From an uncultured Propionibacterium sp. (lineage in GTDB: Bacteria > Actinomycetota > Actinomycetes > Propionibacteriales > Propionibacteriaceae): a stretch of 37,142 nt of DNA. The translations under genes were made by a program, and so were the position numbers. The DNA is taken from positions 1-37,142 of the forward strand of contig CALMKG010000428.1 in NCBI GenBank assembly GCA_937867175.1, written 5' to 3'. Of the stretch, positions 1 through 7,927 are shown in pieces; position 1 is the first letter of the stretch, and every line of letters begins with the position of its first letter. The notes under the pieces were generated by a model, which saw nothing but the letters and a program-made list of their open reading frames with translations, ran no database searches and was not told the origin of the DNA.

Positions 1-5
1 CAGGC

Positions 6-422
6 ATGACTACACCCAACGCGGCAGCCCGACTGTTCTGGTGCAGAAAAGAGCTCGGTCACGTCATGCTCCACGGCCCTGACAACGCCGACGCTGCCAT
101 GCACCGCGGCAGCGCCGAGGTCGAAGCCGAGTCGGTCGCCCTCATGGTCGGAGCAGCGCACGGGTTGGCGACCGATGACTACACGATCCCGTACGTCGCC
201 TCGTGGGCATCCGGCGTTCCCGGCAAGACGCCGGTCGAGGTCGTGCAGTCGGCCGCCGAACGAGTGCGCGGCGCGGCCGTCACGATCCTCGACAAGCTCG
301 ACACCCCGCAGGTCGGCGACGGCAACCCGCCCGGACTCGACCGCGAGGCGCTCGCCGCCGACCGGGGTGCTGCTCCAGTGCAGACGGTCGCGCAGCGACA
401 GGTGGAGCCGATCGGGCTATGA
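6..422 (+). CDS. IrrE/ArdC-like metallopeptidase C-terminal part, possibly truncated
   Basis: This 138-residue frame begins at the window edge. Only one codon precedes its first ATG, so the true start may lie outside. The stretch KELGHVMLHG resembles the HExxH zinc helix of ImmA/IrrE-type peptidases that form the C-terminal half of ArdC-like antirestriction proteins of mobile elements. The downstream text (AMHRG, AEVEAESVALMV, YTIPYVASWA) fits that family as I remember it. The first zinc histidine is replaced by Lys (residue 15), and the residues before it do not look like the family. This suggests a truncated or frame-shifted, inactive copy. Its stop overlaps the next start (ATGA), so it is the first visible gene of the transfer operon. 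Family assignment is moderately sure; activity is doubtful. Confidence 0.55.
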   Translation: MTTPNAAARLFWCRKELGHVMLHGPDNADAAMHRGSAEVEAESVALMVGAAHGLATDDYTIPYVASWASGVPGKTPVEVVQSAAERVRGAAVTILDKLDTPQVGDGNPPGLDREALAADRGAAPVQTVAQRQVEPIGL

Positions 423-937
423 GCATGACTAGCAGAGCCGCGCCCTACCGCCGCGACGACCGCCAGACCATGCGCGTGCCCGTGGTGATGCCGCTCGTCG
501 AAGTCGACATCGACCACAAGGGCTACCTGGCAGTTGCGCTCGACCGCGAGCCCTACTCGGCCGACGGGTCGCTCACCCGCGATGACCTTAAGCCCCTGGT
601 CAGCGACATCGCGACCGACCTCCGCACGCCGATCCGAGTCGAGGTTCGGGAAGCCGATGACTCGAGCTTCATCGACATCGTCATGCCGAGACGACAGGCA
701 GCCGAGCCCGCGCCTCCTGCCGCCCGCGCCGCGCTGGCGTCTGCCTTCGGGATCTCGGGCGATGGCTTCTCTGCCGGCGAACAAGTGGAGGTGTGCGTTG
801 TCGTGGCTCGACAGGTCGCGGACGGCGACGGCACCGCCCAGCTTCGCTTGCCACCCGCGCTGCTCGCGGAGCACCCGCGGGTTTTCCTGGTCGGACGAAC
901 GTCGGGGGTTGTCGCCCTCAGCGAGGGAACGCCGTGA
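419..937 (+). CDS. Conserved hypothetical protein of the transfer operon
   Basis: This 172-residue protein starts at an ATG overlapping the previous stop (ATGA), and its own stop overlaps the next gene's GTG (GTGA). The three genes are therefore translationally coupled. I recognise no catalytic motif. The first half (about residues 18-95) is mixed alpha/beta with a PLVEVDIDHKGYLAVALD segment. A linker rich in Ala and Pro follows (about 97-108), then a compact C-terminal part. No signal peptide or membrane segment is visible. Position directly before a coupling ATPase suggests a role in conjugation or its control, but that is inference from context only. Confidence 0.65.
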   Translation: MSMTSRAAPYRRDDRQTMRVPVVMPLVEVDIDHKGYLAVALDREPYSADGSLTRDDLKPLVSDIATDLRTPIRVEVREADDSSFIDIVMPRRQAAEPAPPAARAALASAFGISGDGFSAGEQVEVCVVVARQVADGDGTAQLRLPPALLAEHPRVFLVGRTSGVVALSEGTP

Positions 938-2697
938 ACCCGCGAGGGCAGGGCGTCGACGACGACCTGGCCAACCTCGGGCTCATCCTCATCGCAGCCG
1001 TTGGCGTCCTTGCCGCGATCCTGCGACTTGCCGGATCGGTCGCCGCCTTCGCGTCGGGAAGCGCGCAGCCCCAGGGTGGCTCGGAGGCAGGCTTCCGAGT
1101 AATCAGCCATCCCGGTGATCCTGCCACCGCCCTCGCCGCCGACGGCCTCGCCGCGTGGATCTACTGGCTCGTGCTCGTCCTGATGGTCGCAGCGGTCGTG
1201 GCGAGTGCGCTGGTGTTGTGGCGGCGCATCGGATCGATAAAACACAAGACCACGCACGACCCGCGGCGCCTGGCCGGCGTTGCGACTGCTCGCGACGTAC
1301 GGTCTGTTGCCTCACAGAAGGCACTGCTGTCGCGCGGCCGGACCTTGCGGCCGTCGCTCGACGAACCCGAGCCGTCCGACATCGGCTACCTGCTCGGCCG
1401 CTCCCGTGGGCAGGGTGTGTGGGCATCCGTCGAGGACTCGATCCTCCTGCTCGGTCCACCGAGGTCGGGCAAGGGCTTGCACCTCGTCATCAACGCGATC
1501 CTCGACGCACCCGGCGCTGTGATCACCACCGCGACCCGGCCCGACAACATCGCCGCCACCCTTACCGCCCGACAGGATCGCGGCCCGGTCGCCGTCTTCG
1601 ACCCGCAACGCCTGGCCGAAGGTCTGCCCGCTGGCCTTCGCTGGTCACCCGTGCGGGGCTGCGAAGACCCGCTCACCGCGATGATCCGCGCCACGGGTCT
1701 CGCATCGGCCACCGGCCTGTCGGCCGGAGGCGTCGAGTCCGGCGGATTCTGGGAAGGCAAGACCAGAACCGCTCTCCAAGCCCTGCTCCACGCAGCCGCA
1801 CTCGACGACCGTTCCCCCCGCGAGCTATTCGGCTGGACCCTCGCACCCTCGGCTGCTGCCGACGCGGTCGCGATCTTGTCGAGCAACCCCAAGGCTGCAC
1901 CCGGCTGGGCCGACTCCCTGGAGTCGATGATCCACTCAGACCCTCGCACCCGCGACTCCGTCTGGATGGGCGTCTCGCTCGCGCTGTCGTGCCTCGCCGA
2001 CCCTCGCGTCCTCGACGCGGTATCCCCGAAGCCGGGCGAGCACTTCGATCCCGTCGACTTTCTCACCAACAACGGCACCCTCTACCTGCTCGCCACCGGA
2101 GCCGGAGCGGGCGCATCCTGGTCTCTCGTCGCAGCGTTCATCGAAGACCTCGTCGAGACCGCCCGCCACCTCGCAGCCTCGTCGCCGGGGGCACGACTCG
2201 ACCCACCGCTGCTCCTTGCCTTGGATGAGATCGGCAATCTCTCGCCGCTCCCGTCCCTTCCCGTGCTCATGGCGGAAGGCGGCGGCACGGGGATCACGAC
2301 CATGCCCGCCCTCCAGTCGCTGTCCCAGGCACGCGACAAGTGGGGCGACCACGCAGCCGGCGCAATCTGGGACGCCTCCATCGTCAAGGTCATCCTCGGC
2401 GGTACGTCGTCAGCCCGCGACCTCCAAGACCTCTCAGCGTTAATCGGCGAGCGCGACGAGCGCACCGACACCACCTCTGTCGGCGAGTACGGCTCCCGCT
2501 CGCTCCAGCGTTCGACCCGGCGCGTCCCGGTGATGCCGCCAGAGACCATCCGCACGCTGCCCTTCGGCACGGCGCTCGTCCTGCTCCGCAGCGCCCCACC
2601 ACTGATCACTGACCTGCGTCCTTGGACCGCTCGGAAGGAGGCGGCGCAGCTCCGCGACGCTCGCATCGCGGTCGAGGGGGCCTTACAACGACGGTAG
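934..2697 (+). CDS. TraG/VirD4-type conjugative coupling ATPase
   Basis: This 587-residue protein would link the relaxosome to the secretion channel during conjugative DNA transfer and sits in the inner membrane. Two hydrophobic segments lie near the N terminus (about residues 13-40 and 73-96). A Walker A motif, GPPRSGKG, is at 174-181, and a Walker B, LLLALDEIGN, is at about 426-435, as in TraG/TraM-recognition-domain proteins of actinobacterial integrative elements. The GTG start at 934 overlaps the previous stop; the frame is open further upstream, but the coupling and the position of the first membrane helix favour this start. Length suits the family. No relaxase, channel protein or recombinase is visible in the window, so the rest of the element must lie to the left. 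Confidence 0.88.
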   Translation: MNPRGQGVDDDLANLGLILIAAVGVLAAILRLAGSVAAFASGSAQPQGGSEAGFRVISHPGDPATALAADGLAAWIYWLVLVLMVAAVVASALVLWRRIGSIKHKTTHDPRRLAGVATARDVRSVASQKALLSRGRTLRPSLDEPEPSDIGYLLGRSRGQGVWASVEDSILLLGPPRSGKGLHLVINAILDAPGAVITTATRPDNIAATLTARQDRGPVAVFDPQRLAEGLPAGLRWSPVRGCEDPLTAMIRATGLASATGLSAGGVESGGFWEGKTRTALQALLHAAALDDRSPRELFGWTLAPSAAADAVAILSSNPKAAPGWADSLESMIHSDPRTRDSVWMGVSLALSCLADPRVLDAVSPKPGEHFDPVDFLTNNGTLYLLATGAGAGASWSLVAAFIEDLVETARHLAASSPGARLDPPLLLALDEIGNLSPLPSLPVLMAEGGGTGITTMPALQSLSQARDKWGDHAAGAIWDASIVKVILGGTSSARDLQDLSALIGERDERTDTTSVGEYGSRSLQRSTRRVPVMPPETIRTLPFGTALVLLRSAPPLITDLRPWTARKEAAQLRDARIAVEGALQRR

Positions 2698-2772
2698 CCC
2701 GGCCGATCCTGTCGGACCCCACTGGCATGGTGACTCCCGAAGCCCCGGACGCACGTAACCAGGAGAAGACAG

Positions 2773-3615
2773 ATGAGTGAGGGCCGGATCACCAAGAGCG
2801 ACCTCGACTGGTGGTTGGAGTTCGCCGTCACTCGAGAGTGGACGTTCGCCAAGACCTACGCGGAGACGGCGCCGCACCACTACATCGTCGAAGGCCGCAC
2901 CCCCGGTGTGACCCACGACGACATGGTTCGCGCCGCCCGTGTGATTCACACCCTCGGGTCGCCGGGGAAGTACTACTCGCTGACCAAGATCTACCTCGTG
3001 AGCCCCGACGGGCGGTACCGCTGGTGGACCGAAGACAACCACTTCACCGACACGACGCTGGTCAACCGCGCAACCACTGAGCTGTCCTACGGCATTCAGA
3101 ACGCGCCGCTCACCGCCAGCGGAGCCTGGTCGATCTTCGACGGCGTGGCGACGACCTGGGACGCCGACCATCCCGCGTACGACGGCGAGGCTGAGAGCCA
3201 CGCCGTCATGCTCAGCAAGGTGCGTGGCTCCTTTCCGCCGCATGTCCTCGACCTCGGCTGCGGGACAGGGCGAGTGCTCGACCTCGGACTCGCGACCCCT
3301 GATCGGTACGCCGGCGTCGACTCCAGCCAGGCCATGCTCAACATGCTCGTGCGCAAGCATCCAAAGGTCGCCGCCGTCTACCCGATGAACGTCACCGATG
3401 CGGTGGAAGCGGGGACGTTCACCGACGGACAATTCGACTGGGTCTTCCTGGACTCCACCGTCGAGCTAACCGACGCCCACAGCGCGCAAGTTGACCGGAT
3501 CGCCCGGCTGGCCGTCATCGAAGTCCGCGGCCAGGTGTGGCAACTCAAGGACGTCCGGGAGGCCACTGCCCAACGCCTGGTCGCGGCGAGTCGCAGAATG
3601 AGCGAGGCGTCGTGA
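2773..3615 (+). CDS. Class I SAM-dependent methyltransferase of mobile-element type
   Basis: This 280-residue protein has a C-terminal Rossmann methyltransferase domain. The SAM-binding motif LDLGCGTGR is at 159-167, followed by YAGVDSSQAML at about 177-187. The N-terminal 120 residues (WWLEFAVTREWTFAKTYAETAP, cut here to its key residues W13-W14, W23 and the TYAET segment) look like an extra domain often placed before this kind of methyltransferase in actinobacterial mobile elements. The substrate is unknown, and no DNA-methyltransferase catalytic motif (NPPY, PCQ) is visible. An AGGAGA ribosome site lies 6 bases before the ATG. The gene lies 75 bases after the coupling ATPase and 72 bases before the DUF262 pair. 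It could be an element core gene rather than a partner of the defence genes. Confidence 0.8.
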   Translation: MSEGRITKSDLDWWLEFAVTREWTFAKTYAETAPHHYIVEGRTPGVTHDDMVRAARVIHTLGSPGKYYSLTKIYLVSPDGRYRWWTEDNHFTDTTLVNRATTELSYGIQNAPLTASGAWSIFDGVATTWDADHPAYDGEAESHAVMLSKVRGSFPPHVLDLGCGTGRVLDLGLATPDRYAGVDSSQAMLNMLVRKHPKVAAVYPMNVTDAVEAGTFTDGQFDWVFLDSTVELTDAHSAQVDRIARLAVIEVRGQVWQLKDVREATAQRLVAASRRMSEAS

Positions 3616-3674
3616 CGAGCTTCCCGACTCCCGGCTCGAGGGCTCGATCGTCCCCGCGCCCACGGCACCATCCA

Positions 3675-3680
3675 TAGGAT
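3675..3680 (+). promoter_or_regulatory. -10 box TAGGAT, candidate leaderless promoter
   Basis: TAGGAT fits the actinobacterial TANNNT -10 pattern and ends 7 bases before the ATG at 3688. Transcription would then start on or next to that A and give a leaderless mRNA. No ribosome-binding site lies upstream of 3688, and no good -35 is visible. This suggests the DUF262 genes have their own promoter, separate from the transfer operon. Confidence 0.4.
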
Positions 3681-3687
3681 TGTGCCG

Positions 3688-5469
3688 ATGACCCACTACA
3701 CCCGTTCCGCCGAATTGATGAGGAAGCTCGTGATCAGCGACGAGCTGTCCGGCGAGTTCGTCATCCCGTCGTACCAGCGGGGCTATCGCTGGGGCGCAAC
3801 CGAGGTTGTGAAACTCCTGGACGACATCGACAACGATGTCATCGCTGCACCGATGCCGCGCAGCTACTACCTTCAGCCCATCGTCGTCACTTGGCGGGAG
3901 TCCTCGGGCAACTGGGAGTTAATCGACGGCCAGCAGCGCCTCACCACCCTCTATCTGATCGTCAGGTACCTGCGCGACAGCAACTGGCTTCCCCGGGCCA
4001 AGGTCAACTACTCCCTGACGTACGAGACTCGGGAGAACAGCCGCAAGTACCTAGACACTCTCGACCCAGCGCTGCGGCACGAGAACATCGACTTCCACTA
4101 CATCTACTCGGCCTACGAGGCGATCGAGAAGTGGTTCGAGGACCAACCGGACCCCGAGGGTGCAGCGATCAACGTCCGCAAGGCGTTGGCCGAGAGCGTC
4201 TACCTGATTTGGTACGAGGCACCCGAGGGCACTGACAACAACGAGCTGTTCAGGCGCCTGAATGTAGGGCGGATTCCGCTCACCGATGCCGAGCTGATCA
4301 AGGCCCTCGTCCTCTCCAAGATCGGCGCCGGCGGGAGTCGGTCAGAGCGCCAAGAGCAGGTGGCCGTGCAGTGGGACTACTTCGAGCGGGAGCTGCGTGA
4401 CCCTGAGCTTTGGGCCTTCATCACAGCATCGAGCAAGGAGTGGCCGACCCACATCGACCTCCTGTTCCGAGCAATGGCGGGAAGCACCGACGGCAAGGAG
4501 CAGCACCGATACTGGGTGTTCGAGGAGCTAAGGCCACGCATCGAGAACTCGGCTGCTGAGTTCTGGCGAGACGTCGTCCGGATGCACGGTCTCATTACAG
4601 GATGGTTCCACGACCGCACGCTGTACCACCTCATCGGCTTCCTCATCGCCACGGGAGGCCGGTATGAGTTCGAGCGCATCGTCGAGTTGGCGGAGGGCCG
4701 GACTAACAAGTCATTCCGGCAGGCGCTGGTGCAGCGCATCCGCAGCCGAGTCGGCGAATCCCGATCTGGACTCGATGCTCTCAACTACGAGGAGAACCGA
4801 GACGAGTGCCAAGACATCCTGCTTCTGATGAACGTCGCAACTGTTCTCGGCGCCGTTAACGAAAATCTGGTCGCCAGCGAGGACGGCGAGCGGTTCTCCT
4901 TCTATGCCCATGCCAGGAGCAGCTGGTCCGTGGAGCACATACACGCGCAGAATGCAGCACCCCTTACCCGGGCAAAGCAGTGGAGGACCTGGCTGGAGCT
5001 TCATCGCCGAGGCATCGACGCACTCCCAGGGCGCTCTCAGAAGGAGAACGCCGACTTGTTCAGCCGGATCGATTCACTAATCGAGTCCATCGACGCCCGC
5101 GAGGTGGGCATTGAGGCGAGGTTCAGGAAGTTGGAGAACGAGATCGTCGCCGCCTTCGCAGCAAGCGGCGATCCCGTGATCGGCGACGACGTTCACCTAC
5201 TCCCAAACCTTGCGCTTCTAGATCGAGGGCACAACAGCGCGCTAGGCAACTCTGTATTCGAGGTGAAGAGGCAGGAGATCCTTCGCCTTGATCGTGCGGG
5301 TTCCTACATCCCGCCGTGCACACGCAACGCCTTCCTCAAGTACTACACCGACGATGCCGACCAGCAGATCCACATGTGGGGACCGCAGGATCGGAAGGCG
5401 TACTACGACGTCATGCGCGACGTCCTCGCCCCCTACCTAGTGCCCGAGCCTGCGGAGGTTTCGTCGTGA
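3688..5469 (+). CDS. GmrSD-like DUF262-DUF1524 restriction protein
   Basis: This 593-residue protein matches the two-domain layout of type IV modification-dependent restriction nucleases of the GmrSD group. The N-terminal DUF262 (ParB/Srx-like NTPase) domain carries PSYQRGYRW at 27-35 and IDGQQRLTTLYL at 79-90, the hallmark motif. The C-terminal DUF1524 nuclease part shows EHIHAQN (416-422) and later NLALLDRGHNSALGN followed by F..KR, the usual HNH-like pattern. ATG 3688 is preferred over the GTG at 3682 because it sits at the expected start of a leaderless transcript. The stop overlaps the next gene (GTGA), so the two DUF262 proteins are made together. A defence role is known for the family and inferred here; which DNA modification it would read is unknown. 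Confidence 0.82.
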   Translation: MTHYTRSAELMRKLVISDELSGEFVIPSYQRGYRWGATEVVKLLDDIDNDVIAAPMPRSYYLQPIVVTWRESSGNWELIDGQQRLTTLYLIVRYLRDSNWLPRAKVNYSLTYETRENSRKYLDTLDPALRHENIDFHYIYSAYEAIEKWFEDQPDPEGAAINVRKALAESVYLIWYEAPEGTDNNELFRRLNVGRIPLTDAELIKALVLSKIGAGGSRSERQEQVAVQWDYFERELRDPELWAFITASSKEWPTHIDLLFRAMAGSTDGKEQHRYWVFEELRPRIENSAAEFWRDVVRMHGLITGWFHDRTLYHLIGFLIATGGRYEFERIVELAEGRTNKSFRQALVQRIRSRVGESRSGLDALNYEENRDECQDILLLMNVATVLGAVNENLVASEDGERFSFYAHARSSWSVEHIHAQNAAPLTRAKQWRTWLELHRRGIDALPGRSQKENADLFSRIDSLIESIDAREVGIEARFRKLENEIVAAFAASGDPVIGDDVHLLPNLALLDRGHNSALGNSVFEVKRQEILRLDRAGSYIPPCTRNAFLKYYTDDADQQIHMWGPQDRKAYYDVMRDVLAPYLVPEPAEVSS

Positions 5470-7754
5470 AAGGGTTCCCCACCACCTACTCCGGGATCTT
5501 CGACAGTGCCCCTGACGAGCGCCCGACCATCAGCAGCATCGAGATTCCCATCATCCAGCGCGACTACGCGCAGGGACGGGAGGACAGCGACACAGTCACG
5601 ATCCGCCGCGACTTCCTTGACGTACTCATCCGCGCTCTGACCACGGCGGACTCCGTGGGTCTGGACTTCATCTACGGTGAAGTTGCCGGGGGCGTTCTCA
5701 AGCCACTCGATGGCCAGCAGCGATTGACCACGCTGTTTCTCTTGCACTGGTACGTGGCTTCACGGGCCGGAACGCTGGACGCGAGTGCGCCGTGGAGCGA
5801 GTTCCGGTATGCCACCCGCCTTAGCGCCGAGTACTTCTGTCGCGAAATCGTTTCCCACACTTGGCCGGCGGACGACGCTGATCCGGTGGACTGGATCACC
5901 GACCAGCCCTGGTACCTATTCCCTTGGCGTACCGATCCCACCATCGAATCGATGCTGGTGATGATCGGTGCGATCCACGAACGTCTATCCAGCGGCGACC
6001 ACGACTTCGAGACGCTGTGGGAGCGTCTGACATCTCCAGATGACGCCGCGATCTCGTTCTTGTTCCTGCCAATCGACGACATGGAGTCAGGAGACGATCT
6101 CTACATCAAGATGAACTCGCGGGGGAAGCCCCTCACCGAGTTTGAGGTGTTCAAAGCGCGGCTGGAGCAGTTGCTCGCTAGCACCGGACCTCAGACAGAG
6201 CTCAGCGAGAAGCTGGACCGAGAGTGGTCGGACCTCCTGTGGCACTACGAGGGTGGGGACTCCCTCGTCGACGACGAGTTCATGCACTACTTCGCCTTTA
6301 TCGTCGACGTTTGCGAGTGGCGGACCGGATCGACCCGAACCCCAGACACACTGCTCCAACGTGCACAGCGGGTCTTTGTCGATCACGAGGACGCGCAGAC
6401 CCACCTTGGATTCTTGTTTTTCGCGTTCGACACCTGGGTCGGCGAGACGGCATCCAGCAACGTGCCCGCGGAAGTGCTCACCGATCTGTTTCGAGTGGAT
6501 GGCAACGCGGAGTCGGGGCTGCTGTTGTTCGAGTCGCAGGACCCGAATCTCTTCGCGGCCTGCCTCGAACACTACGGAACCAAGCAGTTCTCGCTCGCCG
6601 AAACGATTCTGCTGTTCGCCGTGATCATCTTCCGGCAAAAGTGTCCTGAAGGATCAAGAGAGGACCTCGGTCAACGGTTGCGGTCGCTGCGCAACATCGC
6701 GGAGTCCGCACCGGACGATGTCCGCAATGAGTACATGCCCGAACTGATCGCGTCAACGATCAGGTTGATGACCGCCCCACCCGACTCATACCTCGATGGG
6801 TTGAAGAGGTTCAACCAGGCTCGCATCGACGACGAGAAACTCAAGCGTGACCTGCTTTCGGCGCATCCCCAGCTGCAGGAATCGGTGCATGCGCTTGAGG
6901 ACCACGAGCTACTCAGGGGACGACTCTTCGCGTTCAACCTGGACGCCGCCACCATCGATGCGCGCGGCGAGACCTTCCGTGCCGTCACCTCAATCGACGC
7001 CCTGCCACGACTGGCCCCAGCCCTTCTCACCAAGGGCGACTACTCGCGATCCCTCGGCACCCGGAGACAGTTCGGCATGCCCGGGCAACGTCGCGGTGGC
7101 GGCTCGTGGAGAGACGTCCTCACGGGCGGATCACGAGACGGACGAGCAGCGCTGCGGGATGCCGCCGACCAACTCCTCGAAGATGTAGCGAGCCGCGACG
7201 AACCCGCAGTCGACGCCTTGGAAACAATCGTGAACGAGTGGCTAACGGAGCAGGAGGCGGCTTGCCGCTACGACTGGCGCCACTACTTCGTACGCTACCC
7301 GAGCATGCTGAGCGCACCGCAGGGGATCTATGTGGGCGAATACGACTCCGATGGAGTCGGGTACGGCTACCGGGTCGACATGCTCAAAGGCGGCGACTAC
7401 CGCGCAGCCTTCACCGACCCATACCTCCTCGCGGTGTGGGAGGAGCTTGGACAGCCTCAAGGGCTCACGAAGCCGGAGTTCCGTAGCTGGGACTACACGG
7501 GGACCGAGAAGACGATGAAGCTGTCGGCGTCCGGAACCGGCATTCGCAGCCGGGATGCAGGATTCGAGATCCTCCCGCCGGACGACGCAGCCCAAGTAGC
7601 CCTAGTCCACGCCGCCCTGGAGCCCTTAGGCATCGATAGCGACAACATCGTCCGCGTGAGCCCGAGGGACAGGCACTCCGAATCCCTGGATTCGGAGGAC
7701 CGCATACAGGTAGGCATCCAATTGACACAAGCGCTGCTCAAGGCCGGCCTGTAA
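5466..7754 (+). CDS. Large DUF262 protein, partner of the preceding gene
   Basis: This 762-residue protein starts at a GTG overlapping the upstream stop. DUF262 motifs are clear: IIQRDYAQGR at 29-38 and LDGQQRLTTLFL at 81-92. A second conserved block, KMNSRGKPLTEFEVFKARLE, follows at roughly 216-235. I see no DUF1524 HNH motif. The C-terminal 250 residues contain a Trp/Tyr-rich segment (RYDWRHYFVRYP, then GYGYRVDML) of unknown function. A nuclease-bearing DUF262 protein overlapping a larger nuclease-free one suggests a two-component complex with one NTPase/nuclease subunit and one sensor or regulatory subunit. The anti-phage role is inferred from the family and the mobile-element setting. Confidence 0.78.
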   Translation: MKGFPTTYSGIFDSAPDERPTISSIEIPIIQRDYAQGREDSDTVTIRRDFLDVLIRALTTADSVGLDFIYGEVAGGVLKPLDGQQRLTTLFLLHWYVASRAGTLDASAPWSEFRYATRLSAEYFCREIVSHTWPADDADPVDWITDQPWYLFPWRTDPTIESMLVMIGAIHERLSSGDHDFETLWERLTSPDDAAISFLFLPIDDMESGDDLYIKMNSRGKPLTEFEVFKARLEQLLASTGPQTELSEKLDREWSDLLWHYEGGDSLVDDEFMHYFAFIVDVCEWRTGSTRTPDTLLQRAQRVFVDHEDAQTHLGFLFFAFDTWVGETASSNVPAEVLTDLFRVDGNAESGLLLFESQDPNLFAACLEHYGTKQFSLAETILLFAVIIFRQKCPEGSREDLGQRLRSLRNIAESAPDDVRNEYMPELIASTIRLMTAPPDSYLDGLKRFNQARIDDEKLKRDLLSAHPQLQESVHALEDHELLRGRLFAFNLDAATIDARGETFRAVTSIDALPRLAPALLTKGDYSRSLGTRRQFGMPGQRRGGGSWRDVLTGGSRDGRAALRDAADQLLEDVASRDEPAVDALETIVNEWLTEQEAACRYDWRHYFVRYPSMLSAPQGIYVGEYDSDGVGYGYRVDMLKGGDYRAAFTDPYLLAVWEELGQPQGLTKPEFRSWDYTGTEKTMKLSASGTGIRSRDAGFEILPPDDAAQVALVHAALEPLGIDSDNIVRVSPRDRHSESLDSEDRIQVGIQLTQALLKAGL

Positions 7755-7756
7755 CC

Positions 7757-7927
7757 CTCGGAGACTGGCTCGCCCAGTGGCCGATCCTGCCGAACCTGCC
7801 CCGTCGTACAGTCCATGACGAAACCGATCCGGACCTTCAGCGTGCCTACAGGGTGCTCGCCACCATCGATGACCGTAGACCTATACAAACAGCACACTTG
7901 TGGTGGCCGTTGTCTTGGCCGCCGCGT
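7757..7927 (+). pseudogene. Possible coding remnant between convergent genes
   Basis: The frame beginning at 7757 reads LGDWLAQWPILPNLPRR, then DPDLQRAYRVLATIDDRRP, then TAHLWWPL. This has the composition of real protein rather than a shadow frame. It has no start of its own and runs into the 3' end of the opposite-strand gene. It may be the tail of an element gene cut off when the DUF262 cargo arrived. The call rests only on composition, and I do not recognise the family with certainty. Confidence 0.25.

Noticed and set aside
203-418. Upstream extension of the second transfer-operon gene
   Set aside because: The extension overlaps the first gene for its full length and is Arg-rich with shadow-frame composition. 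The ATGA overlap at 419 is the natural start.
3682-3687. GTG at 3682 as the start of the DUF262-DUF1524 protein
   Set aside because: It lies only one base beyond the -10 box and so would precede the expected transcript start. ATG 3688 fits better.
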